DNA from: JBBDWJ01 sp040902925 | Lineage (GTDB): Bacteria; Acidobacteriota; Terriglobia; Bryobacterales; UBA6623 | Assembly: GCA_040902925.1 (NCBI GenBank) | Contig: JBBDWJ010000289.1 | Location: 1 to 14,567, forward strand | DNA: 14,567 nt | Direction of reading: 5' to 3' | Shown here: piece by piece, positions 7,070 through 14,164 of the stretch | Layout of the letters: each line of letters starts with the position of its first letter | Numbering within the stretch: the stretch's first letter is position 1 | Notes under the pieces: model-generated | The model's database searches: none | What the model was told of the DNA's origin: nothing | What the model saw: the letters and a program-made list of their open reading frames with translations, nothing else | Translations under genes and position numbers: made by a program

Positions 7070-7251
7070 ATGCGGACTATCCATCGTACCACGCGCCAAC
7101 GCTCAGAACCGGCGTCCCACGGAATGGGTAGCTTCGATCATCAGCCTGCGGAGTTCGTGGACCAGGAAAATCCAACGAGAGGGCACTACGCGGGACACAG
7201 AAACGTCCACGGGCCGTCAAATATTCGGGAACACTCCCCGCGGTTGCCCTG

Positions 7252-7280
7252 AAGCGGGATTCCCTGCCCGCTTGCGCGGG
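7252..7280. repeat. REP-like overlapping palindromes
   Basis: A 7-bp stem AAGCGGG/CCCGCTT (8-nt loop) overlaps a 5-bp stem CCCGC/GCGGG with loop TTGC. The two stems share CCCGC, so they are mutually exclusive. The composition ATTCCCTG...GCGGGAA is like short interspersed palindromes found between genes in many bacteria. Whether it is repeated in this genome cannot be seen from one window. Confidence 0.4.
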
Positions 7281-7786
7281 AAAGGCCAACCCATTCCGGG
7301 GCACGGACGACGAAAATGCCCGTGGCATTTCGTTTGCTTGCCGTACGCGGGTCTGGGCGTTGTGTTCGGATTGGCGTGCCCCCGGCGGGTTCTGACCGCG
7401 CATTCCGCCAAAAAGGGGCTTGCCGGCAACCCGGGCCGTGAGCCATCTTCATTCGCGTCCGGATTTAGGGAGGGTGCAAGGCCCACCCTGGGGTGTGTGA
7501 GCGAGGGCTCAATACACTCCTTGGCATCGCTGCGCCACGGCGCTACCCTATCGTTGGTCTCAGACACACGAACACGCTAGGTTAGGGACTCAAAGACAGA
7601 GTTAGCCGGGGCGCTCCGCAGCCATGTCATCCGCGCATGGCGCGCTTTCTTTTCCAACGCCGGAGCCGGCCCGGTTGCCGACTGCCTGCCGCGCTGGTTC
7701 CTTACGCCCAACGTTGAGGCGAGGCGTTCTCGCCGCAACCTTCGCGCAACCGGAGATCCCCAACGTAGCCTTCGGGGTCGCCGGCC

Positions 7787-9064
7787 ATGAAGATTCGATT
7801 AGTTTCACGGGATCGTTCCGTCGAAAAGCTTTGCCGCGAGGGATTGGCAAAGTTTTGCGGCGCCGCATGGGACCTCTATCTGGATCCCGATGGCCGGATG
7901 GAAGAGGCGGTCGACCTATCGATTGTCGATCTGGATGCGCTTGCGGAGCCATATCGGAAATCCGAGCACAGTGACCGAACCGTTTCCATCTTGCTCTATA
8001 GCGAGGAACGACTGCGCGCTGTCAGGGGGCCTTTGCCAGAGGCTACGCTACTGCTGAAGCCGTTGCGGCGTGAGCTATTCCTGACGGCGTTGGGCTGCGC
8101 AATCGAACAGCAACAAACAAGAGAGAGCGCGACGCAGACCGGCGGGCAAGCCGGCGCGCCGGGCTCCGAGGGGTTACTGCTGCAGCAGGTGCTTGGCGCC
8201 AGTCTCGAGTTGCAGCGCTTCCACAACCGCCAGATGCATTTTCTGGAGCGCGGGCTGCACGATTTGCGCGCGCCGCTGACCGCGATCGAGGGTTACAACG
8301 GGCTGTTGCTAGCCGAGCGATTCGGACCGTTGACGGCGATGCAGCGCGAGAACCTGGGGCGAATGCAGCATAGCATCAGCCGGCTATCGCGCATGGCCAC
8401 CGACATTTTTCGTCTCAGCCTGGGTGAGCGCGGCGAAGAGGGGCTCGATTTGCAACCCGGCGACCTTGCCGACCGCGTGCAGCAGGCGCTTCGCGAATTG
8501 ATGCCTTTAGCCGGCGGCAAGCAGATCCGCCTCAGCGACGACATCGCGGCTCCGGCCGGACCGCTTCATTTTGACGGCGCGCAGATCGACAGCGTGCTGA
8601 CGAACCTTTTGGGGAACGCCTGCCGCTTCACGCCGCGTCACGGTTCGATCACCGTTTGCGGATATTCCGTTTTCTGGGACCGCCGGCGCACCGAGGTTCA
8701 TGAAGCCGTCGAGCAGGATCGGCGTTCACAGAACGTTCCCCAGCCCAACGCCTACCGCGTCGATATTCGCGACAGCGGACCGGGCGTGCCGGCCGAACAT
8801 CTCGATTCGATTTTTGAGCCGTACACCTCCTATTGCGGGAGCCGGGACCGCGCTGGAGCGGGGCTCGGACTGGCAATTTGCCGCATGGTCATCAGCAGCC
8901 ACCGGGGCCGGATTTTCGCCGAGCCGGCGGAGCATGGCGCGGTGTTTTCTTTTCTTCTGCCATTTGCGGAGCAGCCGGCGCGCCCGGAGCGCCTGCAACC
9001 GCAAACGGAATCGGACCACCCGAACGCCGCATGGCGCCCGGGCGTTACCGAGGAGACTGCATGA
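7787..9064 (+). CDS. Soluble sensor histidine kinase with N-terminal receiver-like domain
   Basis: A 425-aa protein. Residues 1-110 resemble a CheY-type receiver: IVDLDA with Asp48 as the likely acceptor position, a Ser at 72 and KP at 91-92. The usual N-terminal acidic pair is reduced to Asp9, so the domain may be degenerate. A helical linker (about 130-150) leads to the dimerisation/phosphoacceptor helix with His158 (LHDLRAPLTAIEGY). The ATPase part shows an N-box (Asn273/Asn277, TNLLGNACRFTP), G1 DSGPG (329-333), an F-box (IFEPY) and G2 GAGLGL (357-362), so it should autophosphorylate. There is no transmembrane segment or signal peptide; sensing is cytoplasmic. The last codon overlaps the start of the downstream regulator gene by ATGA, giving a coupled two-component operon. 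Its ribosome-binding site is weak. Stimulus unknown. Confidence 0.9.
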   Translation: MKIRLVSRDRSVEKLCREGLAKFCGAAWDLYLDPDGRMEEAVDLSIVDLDALAEPYRKSEHSDRTVSILLYSEERLRAVRGPLPEATLLLKPLRRELFLTALGCAIEQQQTRESATQTGGQAGAPGSEGLLLQQVLGASLELQRFHNRQMHFLERGLHDLRAPLTAIEGYNGLLLAERFGPLTAMQRENLGRMQHSISRLSRMATDIFRLSLGERGEEGLDLQPGDLADRVQQALRELMPLAGGKQIRLSDDIAAPAGPLHFDGAQIDSVLTNLLGNACRFTPRHGSITVCGYSVFWDRRRTEVHEAVEQDRRSQNVPQPNAYRVDIRDSGPGVPAEHLDSIFEPYTSYCGSRDRAGAGLGLAICRMVISSHRGRIFAEPAEHGAVFSFLLPFAEQPARPERLQPQTESDHPNAAWRPGVTEETA

Positions 9065-10929
9065 TGAGGTCAGCGATTCTGGTCGCCGACGACGACCCCG
9101 AGGTACTGAGCTACCTTGAGACGGCGCTGCTCTGCCACAAGTATCCGGTGATCGCTGCCCAAGACGGCAACGACGTGTTGGCGCTGCTGGAAGAGAATCG
9201 CGGCTTGGTCGCGGCCGCGGTGCTCGATGTGATGATGCCATGCAAGGACGGTATTGAGACGCTGCTGGAAGTCCGGCGCCGCTTTCCCGAGCTCCCGGTG
9301 ATCATGATTTCTGGCGCCTCCGATCCCGACCGCATCGTTGAGGCCATGAAGGCCGGCGCCCAGGAATACCTGATCAAGCCTGTCGCTCACGAAAAGCTGC
9401 TCGCCGCGCTGCGCAGGACGCTTGCCCTGGCGCCGCCCGCCGTTGGAACAGACGATGCGCCGCCGAAGCCGCGCACGACGCAAGTCAACTACGTGCAAGT
9501 CAACGCGCGGATGCGCGCCATCAGCGAAGCGTTGCGCAAAACGGCGGCCTGGAACGTTCCGGTGGTGCTGAGAGGAGAAAGCGGCGTTGGCAAGGAAGTG
9601 CTCGCGCGTGAGCTGCATCTGCTTTCGCCGCGCTCCGAAAAGGAATTCGTCAAGATCAACTGCGTCGCCCTGCCTTCCGAGTTGCTCGAAAGCGAGCTGT
9701 TCGGCTATGAGCGCGGCGCGTTTACGGGAGCTTTCAAAGCCAAGCCCGGCAAATTCGAAATGGCCGACGGCGGCACGATCCTGCTCGATGAAATTGGCGA
9801 CATGGACCTCAAGCTGCAGGCCAAGCTGCTGCAGGTGTTGCAAGACGGCGAGTTTCACCGCCTGGGTGGAAAAGAACCGGTGCGCGTTGACGTCCGCGTG
9901 CTCGTCGCAACTCACCGTGACCTGGAAAAGTCGATCGAGGAAGGAACCTTCCGCGAGGACCTCTACTACCGCCTGAACGTCGTCAGCATTGAAGTGCCGC
10001 CGCTGCGCGAGCGCAAGGACGAGATTCTACCGCTGGCGCAACACTTCCTGGAAAAGCACAGCCCGCCGCACGCCAACCCGCTGCAGTTGACCGACGAGCT
10101 GAGGCTGGCGTTCCTGGAGCACGACTGGCCGGGCAACGTGCGCGAACTGGAAAATGCCGTGCGCCGCTACCTCGTTTTCGAAGACGCTCCGAGGCTGGCG
10201 CAACAACTCCTGATGGGCCGTTCGTCGCGTGGGACGCCGCGGCCTATCGACGAGAGCCGTTTTCGCGCTCCCGAGATCGCCGCTGCGCCCGAGCCGGCGC
10301 AGTCTCATCCGGCGGCCCAAGCTTATCCAGCCGCCCAAGCTCATCCGGCGGGCCTGTGGAAGGCGGCCGCGGCAGCCGGCGGCGTCGAGGGACAGTCGTC
10401 GGAGGGTCGCGCCAGTGGCGCCGAGTCCGGCTGGCCGAACGGGGCGAGCCGCTCGTTGCCGGTTGACGAATCGCTTCGCCCGCCGCTGCGTGATCGCCCG
10501 GCGGATCTCACTCCACCGGTCGGGTTGGAAACAGGCACCAGTCTTCCCGAACGCGAGCCGCGCCGCGAGTTGGATGCCCCTCTGCAAGGCGCTGGGCCAA
10601 GTAGTCTCGATGGGCTGACGTCGCGCTTGGAACATCTCGAGGATCTGCTCGGCCGATTGGTTTCGCAGGCTCCCGAAGCGCAGCCCGTTGACGAGACCAC
10701 AGCGGAGGCGCAGCCCGCCGCCCAAAACGGGCAAGAGCTGGTCACGCTGGGCGAGCTGGACGACATACGCAACCAGGCGGAAACAGAAGCGATCCTGGCC
10801 GCGCTCGAAAAAACGGAGTGGAACAGGAAAAAAGCGTCCAGACTTCTCGGCACGGATTACAAAGCATTGCTCTATCGAATGAAAAAGCTAGGCATCGGCG
10901 AGCGCAACGACCAGCCGCCAGAAAGCTGA
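9061..10929 (+). CDS. Sigma-54-dependent NtrC-family response regulator with long linker
   Basis: A 622-aa protein; ATG 9061 is preceded by GAGGAG at a 5-nt spacing. Domains: receiver 1-125 (acidic residues 10-12, acceptor Asp56, Lys106); AAA+ sigma-54 activator domain about 145-385 with Walker A GESGVGKE (172-179), the sigma-54 contact loop GAFTGA (219-224), Walker B LLDEIG (241-246) and the arginine-finger region FREDLYYRLNV; and a C-terminal Fis-type helix-turn-helix at about 568-612 (ETEAILAALEKTEWNRKKAS). It should bind enhancer sites and open sigma-54 promoters when phosphorylated, most likely by the kinase it overlaps. Odd feature: residues about 388-560 form a Pro/Ala/Glu-rich linker with near-repeats (HPAAQA, YPAAQA, HPAG), making it about 150 residues longer than typical NtrC proteins. 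Target genes are not evident. Confidence 0.94.
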   Translation: MMRSAILVADDDPEVLSYLETALLCHKYPVIAAQDGNDVLALLEENRGLVAAAVLDVMMPCKDGIETLLEVRRRFPELPVIMISGASDPDRIVEAMKAGAQEYLIKPVAHEKLLAALRRTLALAPPAVGTDDAPPKPRTTQVNYVQVNARMRAISEALRKTAAWNVPVVLRGESGVGKEVLARELHLLSPRSEKEFVKINCVALPSELLESELFGYERGAFTGAFKAKPGKFEMADGGTILLDEIGDMDLKLQAKLLQVLQDGEFHRLGGKEPVRVDVRVLVATHRDLEKSIEEGTFREDLYYRLNVVSIEVPPLRERKDEILPLAQHFLEKHSPPHANPLQLTDELRLAFLEHDWPGNVRELENAVRRYLVFEDAPRLAQQLLMGRSSRGTPRPIDESRFRAPEIAAAPEPAQSHPAAQAYPAAQAHPAGLWKAAAAAGGVEGQSSEGRASGAESGWPNGASRSLPVDESLRPPLRDRPADLTPPVGLETGTSLPEREPRRELDAPLQGAGPSSLDGLTSRLEHLEDLLGRLVSQAPEAQPVDETTAEAQPAAQNGQELVTLGELDDIRNQAETEAILAALEKTEWNRKKASRLLGTDYKALLYRMKKLGIGERNDQPPES

Positions 10930-10966
10930 GTACTCGCGCACCAGCCGAATCGACGCACCAACAAAA

Positions 10967-11002
10967 CGGATCAACCGATCAACGGATCAACCGATCAACG
11001 GA
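10967..11002. repeat. Tandem 8-bp repeats between convergent genes
   Basis: Four consecutive 8-mers alternate CGGATCAA, CCGATCAA, CGGATCAA, CCGATCAA, followed by a partial CGGA; equally, a 16-bp unit is present twice. Each contains GATC. The array fills much of the 82-bp gap between the regulator stop (10929) and the symporter stop (11012). It could be a protein-binding iteron or a slippage product. Confidence 0.75.
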
Positions 11003-11011
11003 ATCGGCCAA

Positions 11012-12616
11012 TCAATGTCCGCTCGCCTGCTCCGACTCCAGTCCGGTATGAGCGCGAACAATCAGCTCGGTGTATTTGGCCTCGGCTGAGGGCTCCCTCG
11101 AAAGGAGCGAACCGGCAACCGCCGCGAGAAATCCCAACGGAATGCTGATGATCCCTGGATTACGCAGCGGAAACAACGTGGGCACTTGAAACAGTCGCCG
11201 CGCCGCCGCCGCGACCTCGGGTCCGTCAACGCCCATGAAGCTGGGGCTCACCAGGATCAACCCGATCGAAGAAAATAGGCCGACGGCGAGTCCCCAGACC
11301 GCGCCGCGTGTCGTGAAACGCTTCCAGAACACCGACAACACGATCACGGGCAGGTTCGCGGAGGCGGCGACAGCGAAGGCCAGCCCGACCAGAAAGGCGA
11401 CGTTGGCGCCGGGCCCAAGGCCGATCGCAATCAGGATCGAAACCGCGCCAACCACGAACGCCGTGATCCGCGCCACGCGAACTTCTTCACCGGGCGAGCG
11501 CTCCGTGCCGCCGTGAATCACGTTGGTATAGAAGTCGTGCGCGAACGATGTCGAAGCGCTGATGGTGAGTCCCGCAACGACGGCAAGGATGGTGGCGAAA
11601 GCAACCGCGGAAATGAACGCAAAGAACACCTCGCCGCCGAGCGCCTGCGCCAGCGCCGGAGCGCTCATGTTGATGCCGCCGCTGTCATCGATCACGTTGC
11701 GCCCGACGATCGTCGCGGCCCCGAATCCCAAAAACGTCGTCATGACGTAGAACAACCCGATCAGGATCATCGCCCACAGCACGCTGACACGCGCGGTCTT
11801 CGCATCCGGCACGGTGTAAAAGCGAATCAGGATATGCGGCAAGCCCGCCGTGCCAAAGATCAGCGCCAGCCCAAGCGAAATCAAATCGAGAGCGCCGTAG
11901 GGCGGTTTGTAATAGAGGCCGGGATTGAGGAAGTTTTGCGTGACCGTTTCGCCGCCCGCCTGATAGGTCACCTGGCTGGTTGCGGTGAAGAACGCGCCGA
12001 AGTCGAAGTTGAAGTGCGCCATGACCAGCACGCTCAGCAACAGCGTCCCGCTCATCAGCAGCACGGCCTTGATGATCTGCACCCAGGTCGTCGCCAGCAT
12101 GCCGCCAAAAACGACGTAGACGATCATCAGGATGCCGACGCCGGTCACCGCGCCAACGTAGCCCACGCCGACATCGCCGAGCAGCAGCCCGACTAGCGCG
12201 CCCGCGCCAACCATCTGGGCAATCATGTAGAACGTGCTCACCGTAAGCGTGGCGAGCGAGGCCCATGCCCGCACCGGCTTCGCGCGCAGCCGGTAGGCGA
12301 GCACGTCGGCCATGGTGTACTTGCCGGTGTTCCGCAGTGGTTCGGCGACGATGAACAGCACCGTCAGGTACGCGACCAGAAATCCTACCGAATACATGAA
12401 GCCGTCAAAGCCGTAGTAGGCGATCAGCCCGGCAATGCCGAGAAACGAAGCCGCGCTCATGTAGTCGCCCGCGATGGCGAGCCCGTTCTGCCAGCCGGTG
12501 ATGCGCCTGCCGGCGGCGAAGTACGCGGCGGCGCCGTGCGAGCGCCCCGCCGACCAGTAGGTAATCACCAGCGTGGCCGCCACGAAAGCTAGAAACATGA
12601 ACAATGAGATCGTCAC
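11012..12616 (-). CDS. actP: ActP-type cation/acetate symporter (sodium:solute symporter family)
   Basis: A 534-aa multi-pass membrane protein. The GTG start at 12616 is chosen because GGAGGG lies 6 nt upstream and the family starts at the first membrane helix (TISLFMFLAFVAATL); the frame extends a further 24 codons without protein-like sequence. The pattern AIAGDYMSAASFLG (residues about 47-60), then PLRNTGKYTMADVLAYRL and later GTAGLPHILIRFYTVPDAK, is characteristic of acetate permease ActP. About 13 hydrophobic helices are visible, the family norm. It should import acetate or related short carboxylates with Na+ or H+. It lies 1 nt after the DUF485 gene, as in yjcH-actP of enterobacteria, so the two are coupled. 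No acs gene is in the window. Substrate is inferred from similarity; other monocarboxylates are possible. Confidence 0.9.
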   Translation of the reverse strand: MTISLFMFLAFVAATLVITYWSAGRSHGAAAYFAAGRRITGWQNGLAIAGDYMSAASFLGIAGLIAYYGFDGFMYSVGFLVAYLTVLFIVAEPLRNTGKYTMADVLAYRLRAKPVRAWASLATLTVSTFYMIAQMVGAGALVGLLLGDVGVGYVGAVTGVGILMIVYVVFGGMLATTWVQIIKAVLLMSGTLLLSVLVMAHFNFDFGAFFTATSQVTYQAGGETVTQNFLNPGLYYKPPYGALDLISLGLALIFGTAGLPHILIRFYTVPDAKTARVSVLWAMILIGLFYVMTTFLGFGAATIVGRNVIDDSGGINMSAPALAQALGGEVFFAFISAVAFATILAVVAGLTISASTSFAHDFYTNVIHGGTERSPGEEVRVARITAFVVGAVSILIAIGLGPGANVAFLVGLAFAVAASANLPVIVLSVFWKRFTTRGAVWGLAVGLFSSIGLILVSPSFMGVDGPEVAAAARRLFQVPTLFPLRNPGIISIPLGFLAAVAGSLLSREPSAEAKYTELIVRAHTGLESEQASGH

Positions 12617-12617
12617 G

Positions 12618-12968
12618 CTATTCCCTCCCCTGGCGGGCCAGCGCCTCGCGGACGATCTGGTCCGACATGGTGTCAAAGCGTGCCGCAACTCTCATGTAGA
12701 GGAACGCCAGCAACCAGGTCATGAAAAACTGCGAAAGAGCGAACAGATAAGCAAAATTGAGGACCCCGATTACCGGCCGCGACATCATTTCGGGCCAGTA
12801 GCCCACCAGGATCGGCAGCGCGAAATAGTAAACCAGAAACAGAATCGTCGCCGGCACCACGAAGCGCGCCTTGGCGGCCACCATTTCGCGGTAGATAGGG
12901 GACTGCGCGATGCGGTCCCACTCGGCGGCGGTCATCGGACGCCGCTCGGGTTGGGTATCAGCAGACAT
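12618..12968 (-). CDS. yjcH: DUF485 membrane protein, partner of ActP symporter
   Basis: A 116-aa protein; ATG at 12966-12968 with GGAG about 9 nt upstream. After a short hydrophilic lead (TAAEWDRIAQSPIYREM), two hydrophobic helices are visible (FVVPATILFLVYYFALPILVG and VLNFAYLFALSQFFMTWLLAF), followed by a basic cytoplasmic tail with YMRVAARFD. This is the DUF485 layout, normally encoded directly upstream of acetate symporters and thought to assist or regulate them. The stop codon TAG lies 1 nt before the symporter GTG, so translation is coupled. The frame extends upstream, but the chosen ATG gives the normal family size. Confidence 0.88.
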   Translation of the reverse strand: MSADTQPERRPMTAAEWDRIAQSPIYREMVAAKARFVVPATILFLVYYFALPILVGYWPEMMSRPVIGVLNFAYLFALSQFFMTWLLAFLYMRVAARFDTMSDQIVREALARQGRE

Positions 12969-13271
12969 TTCCAGGCTCCAAACAGGCTCGCCAGCGGCGC
13001 GAAAACAGTCCGCCAGCCCGCTCGAGTCTTCCACGAAGACCCACATCAGAAACAAGCCAAAGCTGTCAGTCTACACGGAACCGCCGGTGGGCGAAACCTG
13101 CGAGGCCGGATCGCGTGTTCCCGCAAATGGGACGTGCCTGCCCGGCCCAAGCACATGCAGCGAACGTCCGATGACCGGTCAGACGGCCGATCCAGGCGCG
13201 AGTGGGACGACCCGAGGTGGCCGAGATCGGTGGCTGTCACCGATCGTCTGTCACCGATCGTCTCTATCTCT
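12969..13271. other. Non-coding region upstream of the DUF485-symporter operon
   Basis: About 300 bases without a convincing gene on either strand. It should carry the promoter of the minus-strand acetate-uptake operon, but no clear sigma-70 or sigma-54 element (GG-N10-GC) could be assigned by eye. Its left boundary region contains the hairpin and tandem repeats at 13225-13262. Confidence 0.4.
13225..13262. repeat. 8-bp hairpin merged with a 14-bp tandem duplication
   Basis: GATCGGTG (13225-13232) is perfectly complementary to CACCGATC (13238-13245) with a 5-nt loop. The right arm belongs to TGTCACCGATCGTC, which is present twice head to tail (13235-13248 and 13249-13262). The left arm can therefore pair with either copy. 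Confidence 0.75.
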
Positions 13272-13502
13272 CTATTGGAGCCAGCGGTGGATGGTGCGAT
13301 CGCCGATGCCGCTTTCGCGGCCGGTGGCGGTCACGGAGGGGGCTTCGAGCCGGGCGAAGAGGGCGCGCTGCTGGTTGGGTTTGAGCTCGCCGGGGTTGCG
13401 ATCTCCAGGTTTGGGGCCGCCCGCCTTGGAGTCTATGGCGCCGGGTTCGGATTGGGAGTCTTCGAGTGGCGTGGTTTGGCAGGATTTGGCAAGATTTGGC
13501 AT
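13272..13502 (-). pseudogene. Truncated helix-turn-helix protein remnant
   Basis: A 76-aa frame. Its end reads ELKPNQQRALFARLEAPSVT, then ATGRESGIGDRTIHRWL, which matches the helix-turn-helix of small phage/transposon-associated proteins in Acidobacteriota-like genomes (pattern: Q-x-x-AL-x-x-L, SV-x-x-A, G-[IV]-x-x-x-T-[LI]-x-RWL). In that family, further helices follow RWL; here a TAG comes one codon later, so the C-terminus is missing. The N-terminal part is low complexity and is encoded by a 10-bp tandem DNA repeat that contains the presumed ATG. No ribosome-binding site is visible. It may be a decayed mobile-element passenger or a short DNA-binding protein; remnant is preferred. Confidence 0.5.
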
Positions 13503-13520
13503 CGTTTGGCAAGAGATGGC
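13461..13520. repeat. 10-bp tandem repeat array
   Basis: Six successive 10-mers all end in GGC, four of them in TTTGGC: the core copies are GTGGTTTGGC, AGGATTTGGC, AAGATTTGGC, ATCGTTTGGC and AAGAGATGGC, with a weaker first copy ending in AGTGGC. The period is one DNA helical turn. On the minus strand the array encodes the low-complexity lead of the helix-turn-helix remnant, cycling through all three frames every 30 bp. Confidence 0.8.
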
Positions 13521-13782
13521 AGGGATTCTCTTTGCGGCGATTTCTTCCTTGGTGTTTTCCCCCTTGGATTTGGATTGACTGGTCCGGAGTTTGTTGAGAT
13601 GGCGGGTGTTTGCGGGCAGAGGGAGGGTGCGCTGGGGCTGAATCCCAGGTGTTTGGCTCCGCGCTTCACTTCGGTGTTTCGGAGTTGGGCCGCAGTGGTG
13701 CGGAGATCTGCTTCGGCCCTTCTGGTTCTATTCTAACGGGTGGAGCCAAGCGGTTTCGGGTTGGCGGCTGGTAAGTGGCTGT

Positions 13783-13806
13783 AAGGAAAGACTCGTGTCT
13801 TTCCTT
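13783..13806. repeat. Perfect 10-bp hairpin with tetraloop
   Basis: AAGGAAAGAC pairs perfectly with GTCTTTCCTT around TCGT. The stem is A/T-flanked and G/A-rich on one arm; no separate T-run follows beyond the stem's own TT. It could act as a bidirectional terminator, or be the tip structure of a dispersed repeat element. It lies about 280 bp upstream (minus-strand sense) of the helix-turn-helix remnant. Confidence 0.7.
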
Positions 13807-13875
13807 GAGGGGCGTGACTGGGGACCGGGGCCTCTTTGAGAACTGAGGTGTCGCGGTTTTTCCGGATGATTTCGG

Positions 13876-13913
13876 GCTCTGACCTGCTCTGACCCCGATT
13901 GCGCCCGATTGCG
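13876..13913. repeat. Two adjacent 10-bp tandem duplications
   Basis: GCTCTGACCT/GCTCTGACCC (13876-13895) is followed at once by CCCGATTGCG twice (13894-13903, 13904-13913) and a partial CCC. The sequences differ from the GGC array at 13461-13520 but have the same 10-bp period. Confidence 0.75.
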
Positions 13914-13948
13914 CCCTATAACGCTGCGCGCGGAGGTCTGGGGCATCG

Positions 13949-14164
13949 CTAGCGGAGCTTCTGCTTACGGGTTCGCTCGCGGGAGCGAATGTCCTTGCGC
14001 AGCCAGTCGTTGACTACCATTCCAGCGGTGACGTTTTTCTCGCGGGCTCGTTCGTGGACGACTTTCGCGACGTCGGACTCCAGGTAGACCGGGATATTGA
14101 GTTCGGCGTCTGGCCGATAGAACTTGCCGCGCTCACCTTTCGAGAAATCGTATTCCCTCTTCAT
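13949..14164 (-). CDS. Ribbon-helix-helix type antitoxin paired with a BrnT-like toxin
   Basis: A 71-aa protein. It begins MKREYDFSKGERGKFYRP, the usual start of antitoxins encoded next to BrnT-family toxins, followed by LNIPVYLESDVAKVVHERAR and VVNDWLRKDI, which fits a beta-strand plus two helices of a ribbon-helix-helix DNA-binding domain. The C-terminus is strongly basic (RSRERTRKQKLR). The start codon overlaps the stop codon of the upstream toxin frame (ATGA, 14161-14164), the normal toxin-first order. In such systems the antitoxin binds the RNase toxin and represses the operon. Here the gene looks intact although the toxin is broken. Confidence 0.75.
   Translation of the reverse strand: MKREYDFSKGERGKFYRPDAELNIPVYLESDVAKVVHERAREKNVTAGMVVNDWLRKDIRSRERTRKQKLR

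Larger units (their letters stand above)
7044..7786. other. Long stretch without a gene, hairpin-rich
   Basis: About 740 bases between the divergent DUF2061 gene and the kinase gene. Several overlapping open frames exist on both strands, but none has a ribosome-binding site, recognisable family or protein-like composition. Visible structure: AAGCGGG/CCCGCTT (7252-7273) competing with CCCGC-TTGC-GCGGG (7267-7280), within an ATTCCC...GCGGGAA context that resembles REP/dRS3-type palindromic repeats; and AGGGTG/CACCCT with a 7-nt loop (7471-7489). The right end must hold the promoter of the kinase-regulator operon; none could be assigned. Confidence 0.5.
13503..13948. other. Repeat-rich stretch without an intact gene
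   Basis: About 450 bases between the helix-turn-helix remnant and the antitoxin. A minus-strand frame (13433-13669) contains STNSGPVNPNPRGK, faintly like the TGPKTPEGK motif of small proteins dispersed in Acidobacteriota genomes, but it is short and low in complexity. Otherwise only the hairpin at 13783 and the duplications at 13876 stand out. Together with the remnant they suggest one decayed dispersed element. Confidence 0.4.

Noticed and set aside
7217..7567. 116-codon minus-strand frame in the long gap, and its plus-strand counterpart at 7272-7580
   Set aside because: No ribosome-binding site, no recognisable motif, and both strands are open over the same GC-rich palindromic sequence.
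11513..12196. 227-codon plus-strand frame inside the symporter gene
   Set aside because: Antisense to well-conserved ActP membrane helices; its His/Gln/Asp-rich composition is a mirror of hydrophobic codons.
13476..13502. Sigma-54 promoter suggested by TTGGCAAGATTTGGCA
   Set aside because: The GG-to-GC spacing is one base short of the required 10, and the motif arises simply from the 10-bp repeat array.
13461..13520. CRISPR array
   Set aside because: Units are only 10 bp with no spacers, and no cas genes are present.
12573..13736. 387-codon plus-strand frame over DUF485 and the repeat region
   Set aside because: Its first part is antisense to the clear DUF485 gene, and the rest is Gly-rich, reading through tandem repeats.
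13728..13946. 72-codon minus-strand frame next to the antitoxin
   Set aside because: It reads through the hairpin and 10-bp duplications and has no protein-like pattern.
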